Positions 40,914 through 49,692 are shown, numbered from the stretch's first letter. The stretch: 64,000 bases of DNA from Brevibacillus sp042683565 (GCF_042683565.1 NZ_JBHUJW010000043.1:434001-498000); one strand, 5' to 3'. Made by a program: numbers and translations. The notes: a model not told the origin generated them from the sequence alone.

Positions 40914-41063
40914 TTAGCCTTCACGAGTTTTAATGGAGCGGCTGTGGTTCTGCTGCTTCACTTTTTTTGAGCCAGGCAGCGGTTCACCGGTTTGTTCGAT
41001 GCCTCTTGCTTCATTATTATAGGTCTGATGGGGATTCTCGTCCAATATGTGGTCCTTTTCCAT
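40914..41063 (-). CDS. sspP: Small acid-soluble spore protein P (SspP)
   Basis: A 49-aa protein: MEKDHILDENPHQTYNNEAR, then GIEQTGEPLPGSKKVKQQNH and SRSIKTREG. The segment G(Q)xEPLPGSKKVKxxNHxR matches SspP (formerly CotL) of B. subtilis, GQPEPLSGSKKVKNRNHTR. It is a minor SASP made in the forespore under sigma-G. AAGGAG lies eight bases before the ATG. No convincing sigma-G promoter was seen upstream. Confidence 0.85.
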   Translation of the reverse strand: MEKDHILDENPHQTYNNEARGIEQTGEPLPGSKKVKQQNHSRSIKTREG

Positions 41064-41184
41064 GCAAACAGCTCCTTCCATCTGTAACTTTTCCTAGTTT
41101 GGCGCAATCAAAGGATGACGAACCATAGGAAAAACTGGTATTCTATAAGGAAGCATGTCCTCGGCGATTGGCAAAAAAACAAGG

Positions 41185-41226
41185 TTGGCACGCACAAGAT
41201 AGTCTTACATAATGTATATTATGTAA
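41185..41226 (+). promoter_or_regulatory. Promoter with palindromic operator upstream of the HEPN gene
   Basis: TTGGCA (41185-41190), a 17-base spacer and CATAAT (41208-41213) form a promoter. The -10 lies inside a palindrome at 41205-41226: TTACATAAT-GTAT-ATTATGTAA, with nine-base perfect arms. A dimeric repressor bound there would block the promoter. Confidence 0.65.
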
Positions 41227-41278
41227 ACACGAAGGTACAACCATCTGAACGGCTTCCCGAGTGAAAAGGAGAAAATCT

Positions 41279-42136
41279 ATGCCACTATTGATCGCACCTG
41301 TCTTTAATTCGACAACGCCGCAGCCGGTCCGGATCGATATGCCCAATTCATACACGCTTATTTCGGGTGCAGAAAAGCCGTATCAGGTTGCATCGCGCTA
41401 TCTGCGCAACGAGATGGACGAGAACCGGCGCATGTTCGATAAACGTGTGGATCTGACCAGCCTGTTTCTCGTGGGCGATTATCCGGAGATGAGATTGACC
41501 GAGGACCGGGAATGGATTGAAGAAATCGAGAACAAACTGAACCTCGCGTCCAGGGAAGGCATTTGCTCCATTCCGTATGTCATTACGGCCAAAGCCAATT
41601 TGTATGGAATCACGTATTTGAAGCGTTCGCTGGACGGCCCAAAATATATGTTTCGCGAGGAAGAGCAGCGCATCTTTCTGGCATTGCTGGAGCGAGAGTT
41701 GCCGAAGCTGGCATTTCGCCGTTACTCGCTGTCGCTGGAGAAGAAAAGCTATGAGGATCAACTGCTCGATCTGTGGATCGGTCTGGAATCGCTCTTCGTC
41801 CCTGACGGCAAAAAAGGGGAGATCACCTACAAACTGCGGCTGCGCATGGCCTACTACTTCGGAGATTCTCTGAAGCAGCGGGAAAAAATTGCACAGTTGA
41901 TTAAAAAATCGTACAATCATCGCTCGGAGATTGTTCATAGCGGTAAAGTGTTTGGCCAAGCGCTTGCCGAGGAAGTGGGAATCCTGCGCCTGCTGGCACG
42001 CGCCGCGATCCTGAACGTGGCGATGGAAGGGATTACGCTCCAGGATTTGCGCATGCGCCTGGATCAATTAATTTTGACAGGGGATAGTTATTTTGAGCGC
42101 TATCACCCGACCTTTTTTGAGAGAATTCATTTGTAA
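41279..42136 (+). CDS. HEPN (Apea-like) domain protein
   Basis: A 285-aa protein. The C-terminal half (about residues 155-275) looks like an Apea-type HEPN domain: SLEKKSYEDQLLDLWIGLES, EITYKLRLRMAYYFG, and SYNHRSEIVHSGK, which holds the Rx4H motif (R215, H220) found in HEPN RNases. The N-terminal half has no recognised domain. The ATG at 41279 lies seven bases after AAGGAG. Upstream is a promoter covered by a palindrome. Many HEPN proteins act in phage defence or toxin-antitoxin pairs; no partner antitoxin gene is adjacent, so that role is only inference. Confidence 0.7.
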   Translation: MPLLIAPVFNSTTPQPVRIDMPNSYTLISGAEKPYQVASRYLRNEMDENRRMFDKRVDLTSLFLVGDYPEMRLTEDREWIEEIENKLNLASREGICSIPYVITAKANLYGITYLKRSLDGPKYMFREEEQRIFLALLERELPKLAFRRYSLSLEKKSYEDQLLDLWIGLESLFVPDGKKGEITYKLRLRMAYYFGDSLKQREKIAQLIKKSYNHRSEIVHSGKVFGQALAEEVGILRLLARAAILNVAMEGITLQDLRMRLDQLILTGDSYFERYHPTFFERIHL

Positions 42137-42169
42137 ACCTCGCAGAGGAGACAGATCAGGAGGAAGAAC

Positions 42170-43741
42170 ATGAGTGTTTTGATTGTAGAAAATTTATCCC
42201 ACGGTTTTGGGGACCGTATTTTGTTTCGTGATGTGTCTTTCCGCTTGCAACCGGGCGATCACGTAGGTCTCGTAGGGGCGAACGGAACCGGGAAGTCGAC
42301 GATGATGGGCATTTTGACCGGACAGAACATCCCGGATAGCGGCCGCATCGAGTGGATGCCCAAGATTCAGTACGGCTATCTGGATCAGCATACGAAGCTG
42401 GAAGCGGGCAAGACGATCCGCGACGTGCTGAAGGATGCTTTCCTCCCATTACTGGAGCAAGAGGCCGAGTTGATGAGCATCGGGGAAAAGATGGCGGAAG
42501 CATCGCCGGAAGAACTTGAAGAGTTGCTCGAGCGCATGGGGGAAATTCAAGATAAGCTGGAGACGAGCGGATTTTACCTGATCGACGCCAAAGTCGAGGA
42601 AATCGGCAATGCGCTCGGGCTGAGTGCCATTGGGCTGGATCGGGATGTCGCAGCCTTGTCCGGCGGCCAGCGGACGAAGGTACTCCTAGCGAAGCTGCTA
42701 TTGGAGCAGCCAACGGTCCTGCTGCTGGATGAGCCGACCAACTATTTGGATGAAGAGCATATCGTCTGGCTGAAAAATTATTTGAAGGACTATCCGTACG
42801 CCTTCATCCTGATTTCCCATGACACATCGTTCATGAATGAGGTCGTCAACGTCATCTACCATCTGGAATTTACCAAGCTGAACCGCTATACCGGCAACTA
42901 CGAGTCTTTCCTGGCGCAGTCAGAGATGAAGCGCAACCAGCACATCGACGCGTTCGAGAAGCAGCAGGAAGAAATCGCCCGCATGGAAGACTTCATCGCC
43001 CGCAACAAGGCGCGTGCTTCGACGACGGGACGGGCCAAGAGCCGGCAAAAGCAGCTCGACAAGATGGAGCGCATCGACAAGCCGGAGACGGCGGCGAGGC
43101 CAACTTTTATTTTCAAGGAGTCGCGGGCGAGCAGCCGCTTCGTCGTGGTAGCCGAGGATCTGGAAATCGGCTACACCCATCCGCTTCTGCCGAAACTGAG
43201 CGTCAAGCTGGAGCGCGGCGAGAAGGTGGCAATCGTCGGTATGAACGGGGTCGGGAAATCGACTCTCCTGAAAACGCTGCTCGGCGTCATCAAACCGCTC
43301 GGCGGCAAACTGGAGCGGGGAGATTTCCTGCACCCGGCGTACTTCGAGCAGGAAGTGAAGCCGAAGCCGATCACGGCGCTGGAAGAAGTGTGGAACGAAT
43401 TTCCGTCGATGAACAACCACGAGGTGCGCGGAGCACTCGCCCGCTGCGGCCTGAAAAACGAGCACATCAACCGCAACATGAACGCCCTCTCCGGGGGAGA
43501 GCAGGCAAAAGTCCGTCTGTGCAAGCTGCTTCAGCGCGAGAGCAACTGGCTCGTATTCGACGAGCCGACCAACCACTTGGACGTCGTCGCCAAGGAAGAG
43601 CTGAAACGCGCGCTCAAGGAGTTCAAAGGCACCGTCCTGTTGGTCTGCCATGAACCGGAATTTTACGAGGATTGGGTGACCCAGATTTGGGATGTAGAAA
43701 AATGGAGCCTGGAGCAAGCGAAGACGCCGATCAGGCTGTAA
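42170..43741 (+). CDS. ykpA: ABC-F family ATPase (YkpA/YbiT-like)
   Basis: A 523-aa soluble protein with two ABC ATPase domains and no membrane part. Domain 1: Walker A LVGANGTGKSTMMGIL, signature ALSGGQRTKVLLAKLL, Walker B LLLDEPTNYLD. Linker about 240-330, with the charged SRQKQLDKMERIDKPE. Domain 2: IVGMNGVGKSTLLKTL, ALSGGEQAKVRLCKLL, LVFDEPTNHLD. ABC-F proteins bind the ribosomal E site and relieve particular stalls. It is 33 bases downstream of the HEPN gene with its own AGGAGGAAGAAC site. Confidence 0.85.
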   Translation: MSVLIVENLSHGFGDRILFRDVSFRLQPGDHVGLVGANGTGKSTMMGILTGQNIPDSGRIEWMPKIQYGYLDQHTKLEAGKTIRDVLKDAFLPLLEQEAELMSIGEKMAEASPEELEELLERMGEIQDKLETSGFYLIDAKVEEIGNALGLSAIGLDRDVAALSGGQRTKVLLAKLLLEQPTVLLLDEPTNYLDEEHIVWLKNYLKDYPYAFILISHDTSFMNEVVNVIYHLEFTKLNRYTGNYESFLAQSEMKRNQHIDAFEKQQEEIARMEDFIARNKARASTTGRAKSRQKQLDKMERIDKPETAARPTFIFKESRASSRFVVVAEDLEIGYTHPLLPKLSVKLERGEKVAIVGMNGVGKSTLLKTLLGVIKPLGGKLERGDFLHPAYFEQEVKPKPITALEEVWNEFPSMNNHEVRGALARCGLKNEHINRNMNALSGGEQAKVRLCKLLQRESNWLVFDEPTNHLDVVAKEELKRALKEFKGTVLLVCHEPEFYEDWVTQIWDVEKWSLEQAKTPIRL

Positions 43742-43760
43742 AGCGAAAAAGGAAGATTGG

Positions 43761-43803
43761 AAACAGGCAGCGCCACTGAATTTGTGTGCTGCCTGTTTTT
43801 TGT
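43761..43803 (+). terminator. Terminator of ykpA
   Basis: An 11-base stem AAACAGGCAGC/GCTGCCTGTTT with a 16-base loop, followed by TTTTG. Confidence 0.85.
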
Positions 43804-43856
43804 ACAGTTATTTCATTGCATGGCATACGCTTGGTCAGCCAATCACATCGCGCAGA

Positions 43857-44915
43857 TCAGATAACAGCCCAGGCGTTTGGCAGGAAACGGCCGCGGGAGT
43901 ACGGGCAGGATGTTTTCGTGATCGCTTCCCCTTTGTAGAGCATCATGGAGCTGGACCCGCCGTCCATCGCCATGGCGTTTACGACGCCCCGTTCCTCCAG
44001 CAGTTCGGCGAGATCATTCATGCTGGCGCCGATGGAATGTCCGGGCTGTCGTCCGTCAATGACGACGAACAGGATCGTTCCGTCTGCTTTTTGTCCAATC
44101 GCTGTCCGCGGCTGGATGCCCCAGCTGCGGGCGGGCTTGTCCGTAAACAGGTTTTTTCCGTTTACGATCAGCTGCGGACGGAAGCTCATGGCATCCCGTA
44201 CGCCCATCTTTACCAGCTCTTCTGCTGTGTAGCTGCCGGTAACAAGCTTGCCGTCATAAGTGATACCAAGGGCAGTCTCGCCGCTTTTGGGGTTGTAGCG
44301 CTGCAAAATTTTGCCGTCGTGGATGACGACGCCGTACGCTTTCGCCCCCTTTCCGTAGCCGTCTGGGTCGGAAAAGCCGCTGGCGTTGACAATCCCGATT
44401 GCATTCGATTTTTTGACGAACTCATCGAGCAGGTCCCCGCGATCTGTGCGGTTCGTGACGAGCAGCTTGACCCTTTTTGGATCGTGGATGTACATGATTT
44501 TGCCTTTGAAGTAGTAATTGTCCTTTTTCACATTGATTTCTTCGATGTCAACCAATTCCTTTGGCTTCTCGGGCAAGGGATCGGCGACTGGTTTGACGGC
44601 AGGCACCGCTTCCGGATCGTTCTCCGAATTGATGACTTCCGGGTGTTTGATCTCTTCTTTTAGCGCATTGAGCTTGTCCGCAGGTAAAAACGTATACGGG
44701 GCCCAGTAGTCGTGCTGCGTGGTGAGGAGCGTTCCGGCTGCCCATTCGCGTAGATCCTCGCCCTTCTCGGTGCCAAACAGGAAAGCGATGCCGCCAAGAA
44801 TGAAAAAGGCACACGTGCAAAATGTAACAAGGAGCAGGCGTTTGACCAGACGCCACGGCCGCCTTGCCTTTCGCTTGCTGCGCTTGTAGGATTGTGTTCG
44901 GGATAATGTTTGCAT
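43857..44915 (-). CDS. Membrane-anchored phosphodiester glycosidase (NAGPA domain)
   Basis: A 352-aa protein with a basic start (SYKRSKRKARRPWRLVKR) and one membrane helix (LLLVTFCTCAFFILGGIAFLF, about residues 28-49). The outside domain (about 130-352) carries the phosphodiester glycosidase/NAGPA signature: GIVNASGFSDPDGYGKG, GVVIHDGKILQ, RPQLIVNGKN, PRTAIGQKADGTILFVVIDG and AMDGGSSSMMLYKGE. Members cut sugar phosphodiesters in wall polymers or polysaccharides. The precise substrate is unknown. Confidence 0.85.
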   Translation of the reverse strand: MQTLSRTQSYKRSKRKARRPWRLVKRLLLVTFCTCAFFILGGIAFLFGTEKGEDLREWAAGTLLTTQHDYWAPYTFLPADKLNALKEEIKHPEVINSENDPEAVPAVKPVADPLPEKPKELVDIEEINVKKDNYYFKGKIMYIHDPKRVKLLVTNRTDRGDLLDEFVKKSNAIGIVNASGFSDPDGYGKGAKAYGVVIHDGKILQRYNPKSGETALGITYDGKLVTGSYTAEELVKMGVRDAMSFRPQLIVNGKNLFTDKPARSWGIQPRTAIGQKADGTILFVVIDGRQPGHSIGASMNDLAELLEERGVVNAMAMDGGSSSMMLYKGEAITKTSCPYSRGRFLPNAWAVI

Positions 44916-45038
44916 GAAGACTCACCTTGCCATTTCATCAAAATACTCGTTACTTAAAAGGACGTTAAAATAGGTAAAAAGTTTCAGGGAAATAACAGAA
45001 GTCTGATGCGGGCAGAATACCATCAGGAGGTGAGCCAT

Positions 45039-45182
45039 GTGCGCGGCTTCGATCAACAATTCCAAAAGGAAATAGAGGCTTACCAGCAGGGGCCAAAAGG
45101 CACACGCAACCAAACGACCAGCCGGGATCGCCACGACCTGCAGGAGAAACAGGAGACCCGCAAAGATTCCAACAACGGCTAA
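45039..45182 (+). CDS. Small hypothetical protein
   Basis: A 47-aa charged, helix-rich protein, VRGFDQQFQKEIEAYQQGPK then GTRNQTTSRDRHDLQEKQET. It starts with GTG five bases after a full AGGAGGTGA ribosome site, and a hairpin terminator follows the stop, so it looks like a complete small transcription unit. I do not recognise the family. Small hydrophilic proteins of this kind in bacilli are often sporulation products, but nothing in the sequence shows that. Confidence 0.6.
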   Translation: MRGFDQQFQKEIEAYQQGPKGTRNQTTSRDRHDLQEKQETRKDSNNG

Positions 45183-45190
45183 TCGTGAAG

Positions 45191-45226
45191 GGCGAAGTCC
45201 GACCGGATTTCGCCTGCTTTTGTCTG
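45191..45226 (+). terminator. Terminator of the small gene at 45039
   Basis: GGCGAA-TCC/GGA-TTCGCC stem with a short loop, followed by TGCTTTTGTCT. Confidence 0.65.
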
Positions 45227-45308
45227 CCTAAGGCATCCTCTGTTTCCCTCGGGCGAAATGTGTGGTAAGCTAACCCAATGCAAGATTTTTCACGCCAGGA
45301 GGGTTTTT

Positions 45309-46619
45309 GTGAGTACCACGTTTGCTGAATTACACATTCGCGCGCAGCTTGTAGAGTTGTTGCGCGAACGAAATATGGAGAAGCCGACGCCTGTTCAGGC
45401 GGAAGCGATCCCGCTCATTCTGGAAGGTCGGGACGCTTTGGTCGAATCTCCCACCGGGACGGGCAAGACATTCGCCTATTTGCTGCCGCTGCTGACCAAA
45501 ATCGACCTGGAGCGCAAAGACGTGCAAGCCATCGTCCTGGCTCCGACGCATGAACTGGTCATGCAGATTGCGCGGGAAGCGGAGCGGCTGCTGCCGACTC
45601 ATGAGCATGCCGTGGCGCCGATCATTGGCGGCGTCGATGTCAAGCGCCAGATCGAACGCCTGAAGAAGAAGCCGGTGCTCGTGGTCGCAACGCCGGGACG
45701 GCTGCTGGAGCTCATCGACCAACGCAAGCTGAAGGTGCACGAGGTCAAAACAGTCGTCGTGGACGAGGCGGACCGCATGCTGGACGCGGGCTTCGGCAAG
45801 CCTGTGGCAGAGGTCATGAAGCGCACCTTGCGCGATACGCAGCGCCTGCTTTTTTCCGCTACGCTGCCAGCTGGCGTCGTGGAGGCTTCCGAAGCGTTTA
45901 CGAAAGATGCTGCCGTCGTTCGCGCCGCCGCGCCTGAAGGGGCTGCTGGCGTCGCCCATATGTATCTGGTCAGCGATCCGCGCAAAAAAGTGGACACACT
46001 GCGCCGACTGCTGCGGCTGGTCAACGCGCGTTCGTCGATTGTTTTTGTGAACCAGATCGAGAAGGTGGACGAGATCGTCTCCAAGCTCAACTACCACCAT
46101 TTGCCGTGCCGCTTGCTGCACCGCGACGCGGCCAAGGAAGAGCGGGCGCGGACGCTGCAGCAGTTCCGCGACGGCGTTTTCCCGGTTCTCATCACGACAG
46201 ATGTGGCTGCGCGCGGGATCGACATTCCGGAGGTAGAATGCATCGTTCATTTTGACCCGGCCACCGATGTCGATACGTACGTGCACCGCAGCGGACGTAC
46301 AGGACGCATGGGGCGTGCGGGGCTGGTGTTTTCCATTATCACTGGCAAGGAGCGTTTTATTCTTCAAAAGTTTGCATCCCAGACAGGTCTTGCGATCGCA
46401 GAAAAAATCATGTCCCACGGGGCACTAAAGGACCCGCGCCCGATGGCAAAGGGCGAAGGGAAAACTGGCAAGCAGCAAGGGATGACTGCCCATTCGCGGG
46501 GGAAGACTGCCAGGTCCCAAGGAAAGGCCGCTGCGCCGCAAGGGAAGCCGCAACCGGCTGCCGGCAGACCGTCTGCAGCCAAACCGTCCGCCTCTGCAAA
46601 TCGCAAATCGCGTACATAA
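45309..46619 (+). CDS. DEAD-box RNA helicase
   Basis: A 436-aa RNA helicase. Visible: Q motif KPTPVQAEAIPL, motif I SPTGTGKTFAYLLPLL, Ia APTHELVMQI, motif II VVDEADRMLD, III SATLP, IV-VI SIVFVNQIE, TTDVAARGIDIP and HRSGRTGRMGR. The C-terminus (from about 385) is a low-complexity, basic, glycine/lysine/proline-rich tail that probably binds RNA. The core resembles B. subtilis YfmL. The GTG at 45309 is five bases after AGGAGGG; a longer frame to 45258 lacks a ribosome site. Confidence 0.9.
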   Translation: MSTTFAELHIRAQLVELLRERNMEKPTPVQAEAIPLILEGRDALVESPTGTGKTFAYLLPLLTKIDLERKDVQAIVLAPTHELVMQIAREAERLLPTHEHAVAPIIGGVDVKRQIERLKKKPVLVVATPGRLLELIDQRKLKVHEVKTVVVDEADRMLDAGFGKPVAEVMKRTLRDTQRLLFSATLPAGVVEASEAFTKDAAVVRAAAPEGAAGVAHMYLVSDPRKKVDTLRRLLRLVNARSSIVFVNQIEKVDEIVSKLNYHHLPCRLLHRDAAKEERARTLQQFRDGVFPVLITTDVAARGIDIPEVECIVHFDPATDVDTYVHRSGRTGRMGRAGLVFSIITGKERFILQKFASQTGLAIAEKIMSHGALKDPRPMAKGEGKTGKQQGMTAHSRGKTARSQGKAAAPQGKPQPAAGRPSAAKPSASANRKSRT

Positions 46620-46683
46620 GAAACGCGGCTTTGGAACAAAGTAGACAAGGAAGAAGAACCACTCTTGTCTGCAGGAGGTTTTC

Positions 46684-46839
46684 ATGCGCAAAGATCGATT
46701 GTACGAAGAAGATTTGTTGGTGAATGGCACAGTAGGAGGAGAAGTGTTGAGCAAGCACGAGCGGCAGACGCTGAAGCGGGAAGCCGGAGAGCTGAAGGAA
46801 AAAATAGAGAAGGCCAAAAACGAGCCGATCTCCGAATGA
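46684..46839 (+). CDS. Small hypothetical protein
   Basis: A 51-aa protein: MRKDRLYEEDLLVNGTVGGE, then VLSKHERQTLKREAGELKEK and IEKAKNEPISE. The second half is a charged helix, perhaps a coiled coil. The ATG is five bases after a perfect GGAGG (CAGGAGGTTTTC). It lies 64 bases after the helicase gene and ends at a terminator. I do not recognise the family. Confidence 0.62.
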   Translation: MRKDRLYEEDLLVNGTVGGEVLSKHERQTLKREAGELKEKIEKAKNEPISE

Positions 46840-46842
46840 AAC

Positions 46843-46895
46843 GAAAAGAGCAGGGCGGCTGCAGGAACAATCACTGCGGCTGCGCTGCTCTTTTG
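46843..46895. terminator. Bidirectional terminator between the small gene and the kinase
   Basis: AAAAGAGCAG...CTGCTCTTTT with an inner GCGGC/GCAGCCG repeat. T-runs on either side allow use by both convergent genes. Confidence 0.7.
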
Positions 46896-46898
46896 CTG

Positions 46899-47765
46899 TC
46901 AGGGCTTAGTTGGCTGCTCCGTGGGGTGGGCGGCGGAATCGCCTGAATCTGTATCTGCGATAAAGCGCCTTACATCGTCCAAAAAGCTGCGGACATCCGG
47001 ATACGCCTCATCGATTTGCAGCAGGCGGCGGATCATCTGGCGAACGGCCGGCGACAGCGTCAATTCCTCCTCCCAGCTCCGCTCTGGCTCTCCGTCCTGC
47101 GGGGTATAGCCGGAATAGAGCAAAAAGAGGAAAAAGTGGCCAAGGGCGTACAAGTCGCTCGAAGGTGCCACCTCCCGTTTCAGCTGTTTTTCGACGGAGT
47201 AGGCGGACAGCGCGTCGGCCGCATAGGTGGGGCTGTCCCCGATGAAACGGGCCAATCCGAAGTCGATGAGATATGGTTCGCCGTCGTGCCAGATCACGTT
47301 GGGGATGCGCACGTCCCGATGGATTACCTGATTCTCGTGGAGTTGCGCCACGATTTCCCCGATTTTTCGCATCAGCAAGGCGGCTGAACGCTCGTCCATG
47401 ACAACTTTTTGCTCAAACAAGGCTTCCTCCAGGGTCGGCCCCGCGATAAAGTTCATAACGAGAAACGAATCCCGCTTGTATGTAAAAGATTTCAGCCAGC
47501 GCGGAATGCGGGGGTGGGAGAGAGAGGCCAGCACCTTTTGCTCGTACGCCTGCATCGCTTCCCCTTTGGGCGAGTGCCGCAGGCTGGGTTTCACCTGCTT
47601 GAGCACCACTTGCTCGCCGCAGGTCAGGTCAGTCGCGAGATAGGCGATGCCGTAGCTGCCCATCCCCAGCACTTTGTCAATCCGGTAGTGGTCGATCTGC
47701 CGCCCTGTCGGGTAAGGCCGGTCGCGAAAGGTCTCGTTCCACCACGCCATCCATTTGTTCCGCAT
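46899..47765 (-). CDS. Serine/threonine protein kinase, soluble
   Basis: A 288-aa Hanks-type kinase with no membrane helix. Glycine loop LGMGSYGIAYLA, ATP lysine in QVVLKQVKP, catalytic loop HENQVIHRDVRIPNVIW, Mg2+ motif YLIDFGLAR, and the APE-region replaced by YAADALSAYSVEKQL, then SSDLYALGHFFLFLLYSGY. The catalytic loop has HRDVRIPN, arginine where most kinases have lysine (HRDxKxxN). The ATG at 47765 follows GGGGGGAGCATACG. Targets are unknown; it is a single gene. Confidence 0.85.
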   Translation of the reverse strand: MRNKWMAWWNETFRDRPYPTGRQIDHYRIDKVLGMGSYGIAYLATDLTCGEQVVLKQVKPSLRHSPKGEAMQAYEQKVLASLSHPRIPRWLKSFTYKRDSFLVMNFIAGPTLEEALFEQKVVMDERSAALLMRKIGEIVAQLHENQVIHRDVRIPNVIWHDGEPYLIDFGLARFIGDSPTYAADALSAYSVEKQLKREVAPSSDLYALGHFFLFLLYSGYTPQDGEPERSWEEELTLSPAVRQMIRRLLQIDEAYPDVRSFLDDVRRFIADTDSGDSAAHPTEQPTKP

Positions 47766-47877
47766 CGTATGCTCCCCCCCTGCACCCATCTTACCACGAT
47801 TGGCAAAAATGGCTGACCCTTTTTCCCGAGGTTTGCTATAATCGATTCGTTACATGCAGATAGGAGCGGTACAAGCG

Positions 47878-48993
47878 ATGAAATTTATCATTGATTGGCT
47901 TTCCTTTTGCCTGATCGAGCAGCCGCAGGAGGATGGCACGAAACAAGTCAAAATGACGCGGTATTTGAACCACGACGAATATGAGAAAAGCGAGCTGCGC
48001 GACTTTCTGGACGGTGAATTCGCCCGCATCGCGAAGCGCAAGGTAGAGCTGAATCCGAAGACGGAGGGCACTCCCACCAAGCTGGGGCAGTTTGTGCTGG
48101 AGCCGGGACATCCGCTGGACTCCAATCCGAATTACGCGCTGTTGCAACGCTTGCTCACGGCCGAGACCTCCGGCGAGAGCAAGGAGCCTTGTCAGGAGTT
48201 GTTGCAGTCGTATTTGCGCACGTCGCAGGTGCGGGGCGGCGTCCTGATTGTGGTGAGGACGCGTCTGGAGCTGTTGGACGAGCGCTACGTCTTTATTTTG
48301 AAGTGCGATTTTGAACAGAAGACAGCTGTCATTACCGATGAAAAAAGCTTGATCTCGAATGTGCGGATGGCGATCAATGCGAAAAACATGAAGTCACTCA
48401 TGTATCCGTACATGATTGAATCCGGCATGAACGATCCGTACCATGTGAAAATCCATCAGTTTTCCCATGCACGTTACTTTGAGGAGTTCCTGCGCTTCAT
48501 TGAATACCCGCAGACGGTCACGCAGATCGTCCATGAGGAAGTCATTTCGCTCGCCAGACAGCATATCGAGTACACATATCCGGAAGCGACGGAGGAGCGG
48601 CAGCGGGAGGAAGAAGCCATTGAGCTGATTGCGGCCAGCCCGAAGCGGGAGCTGGCGGAAAAGTGGGAGCACGAGACCGTGATGGAAGCCATGCAGATCA
48701 TTACGGATCGGCAGCCGGAAGTAGAGCTGAAGTTCAAGCTGGATCATATGCAAGTACGCACATTGCTGGCGGACTATGGGACCAGCCTGCACATCGCCAA
48801 AGTGAATGGCCGGTATTTAATTCTGCTGGAAGGGGAGCAGCTCCAGTTCGAGCGCGGGGTGTCTCCCGTCGAATTTGTCAAACCGAAAGCGTTGGCTGAT
48901 CTCGTCCGGGAAATCGAGGCGCGCAGTTATGCGGCTCCCGAGGTTACCTCGGCGCGTTCGGTCGATGACGAAGACCGGCCGCCTTGGGAATAG
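47878..48993 (+). CDS. DUF3900 family protein
   Basis: A 371-aa cytoplasmic protein. Segments KSELRDFLDGEFARIAKRKV, TPTKLGQFVLEPGHPLDSNP, VRGGVLIVVRTRL, MKSLMYPYMIESGMND and LLADYGTSLHIAKVNGRY match DUF3900 of bacilli. The function is unknown. Some segments loosely recall nucleoid-associated NdpA proteins, which I do not press. The ATG at 47878 is 11 bases after TAGGAG. It is followed 16 bases later by a DUF1444 gene, so they are probably co-transcribed. Confidence 0.75.
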   Translation: MKFIIDWLSFCLIEQPQEDGTKQVKMTRYLNHDEYEKSELRDFLDGEFARIAKRKVELNPKTEGTPTKLGQFVLEPGHPLDSNPNYALLQRLLTAETSGESKEPCQELLQSYLRTSQVRGGVLIVVRTRLELLDERYVFILKCDFEQKTAVITDEKSLISNVRMAINAKNMKSLMYPYMIESGMNDPYHVKIHQFSHARYFEEFLRFIEYPQTVTQIVHEEVISLARQHIEYTYPEATEERQREEEAIELIAASPKRELAEKWEHETVMEAMQIITDRQPEVELKFKLDHMQVRTLLADYGTSLHIAKVNGRYLILLEGEQLQFERGVSPVEFVKPKALADLVREIEARSYAAPEVTSARSVDDEDRPPWE

Positions 48994-49009
48994 AGAGGAA
49001 CGTTGAAAG

Positions 49010-49642
49010 ATGGAAAAAGTGATGCGGCAAAAGGCGGCAGCAGCCGTTGCAAACAGCCTGCAAGGGCAGGAGCGAAACATCTACCCGGTGCTGCGGCACG
49101 CTTCGTTGCTCCGGAAATACCCGGATCGCTGGGTGTCGAGACCCCATACGGCAGAGACCGCTGTTTTGTATGCGCTGGACATCGGAGAGGGCTACCTGTT
49201 GATCGAAAGGGGCATGCTGGAGAAGGCAGGATGGAGCGAGGAGCATTTGCATCAGCTCGCGCTGGAAAATTTGCAGGCGCTGCCCTATACGGTCAAGACG
49301 CAGGAGCTAGGGGGCAATCGCATTCATTTTATCAGCCCGACGGACGGGTACGCAGCCAGTCGGATACTTCTTGCGTCTCTGCTGCCAACGTTTGCGCAGC
49401 AAAAGCGGGGAGGACAGCTGGGAGTAGCGGTTCCCCATCAGGATGTGCTGATCGTCGCCGAGCTTGATGGGAATGCGGGCGCGCATCTTTTGGCGCGTCT
49501 GACCTACGATTTTGCCTCCAAAGGGGAAGTTCCGATCTGCCCCCTCCCCTTTTTCTGGGAGGATGGCGAGCTGACGCCGTTTCTCGTCGTCTCGCACGGC
49601 GGCCATGCGGCAATCGAGCGGAGGGACGGCTTGCAGCTATAA
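49010..49642 (+). CDS. DUF1444-like protein (YtpQ type), short
   Basis: A 210-aa protein with the DUF1444 pattern: VLYALDIGEGYLLIERGMLE, EEHLHQLALENLQALPY, FISPTDGYAASRILLASLLP, LGVAVPHQDVLIVAELDG. DUF1444 proteins such as B. subtilis YtpQ are about 260-270 aa; the N-terminal part is shorter here. Function unknown. AGAGGAACG lies before the ATG. Ends at a strong bidirectional terminator. Confidence 0.72.
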   Translation: MEKVMRQKAAAAVANSLQGQERNIYPVLRHASLLRKYPDRWVSRPHTAETAVLYALDIGEGYLLIERGMLEKAGWSEEHLHQLALENLQALPYTVKTQELGGNRIHFISPTDGYAASRILLASLLPTFAQQKRGGQLGVAVPHQDVLIVAELDGNAGAHLLARLTYDFASKGEVPICPLPFFWEDGELTPFLVVSHGGHAAIERRDGLQL

Positions 49643-49650
49643 ATTCGTAA

Positions 49651-49692
49651 AAAGATCCGCTTCCTCCGGCAAGGCAGGAAGCGGATTTTTTC
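49651..49692. terminator. Bidirectional terminator between DUF1444 and MOSC genes
   Basis: ATCCGCTTCCT/AGGAAGCGGAT, an 11-pair stem flanked by A and T runs. Confidence 0.9.
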
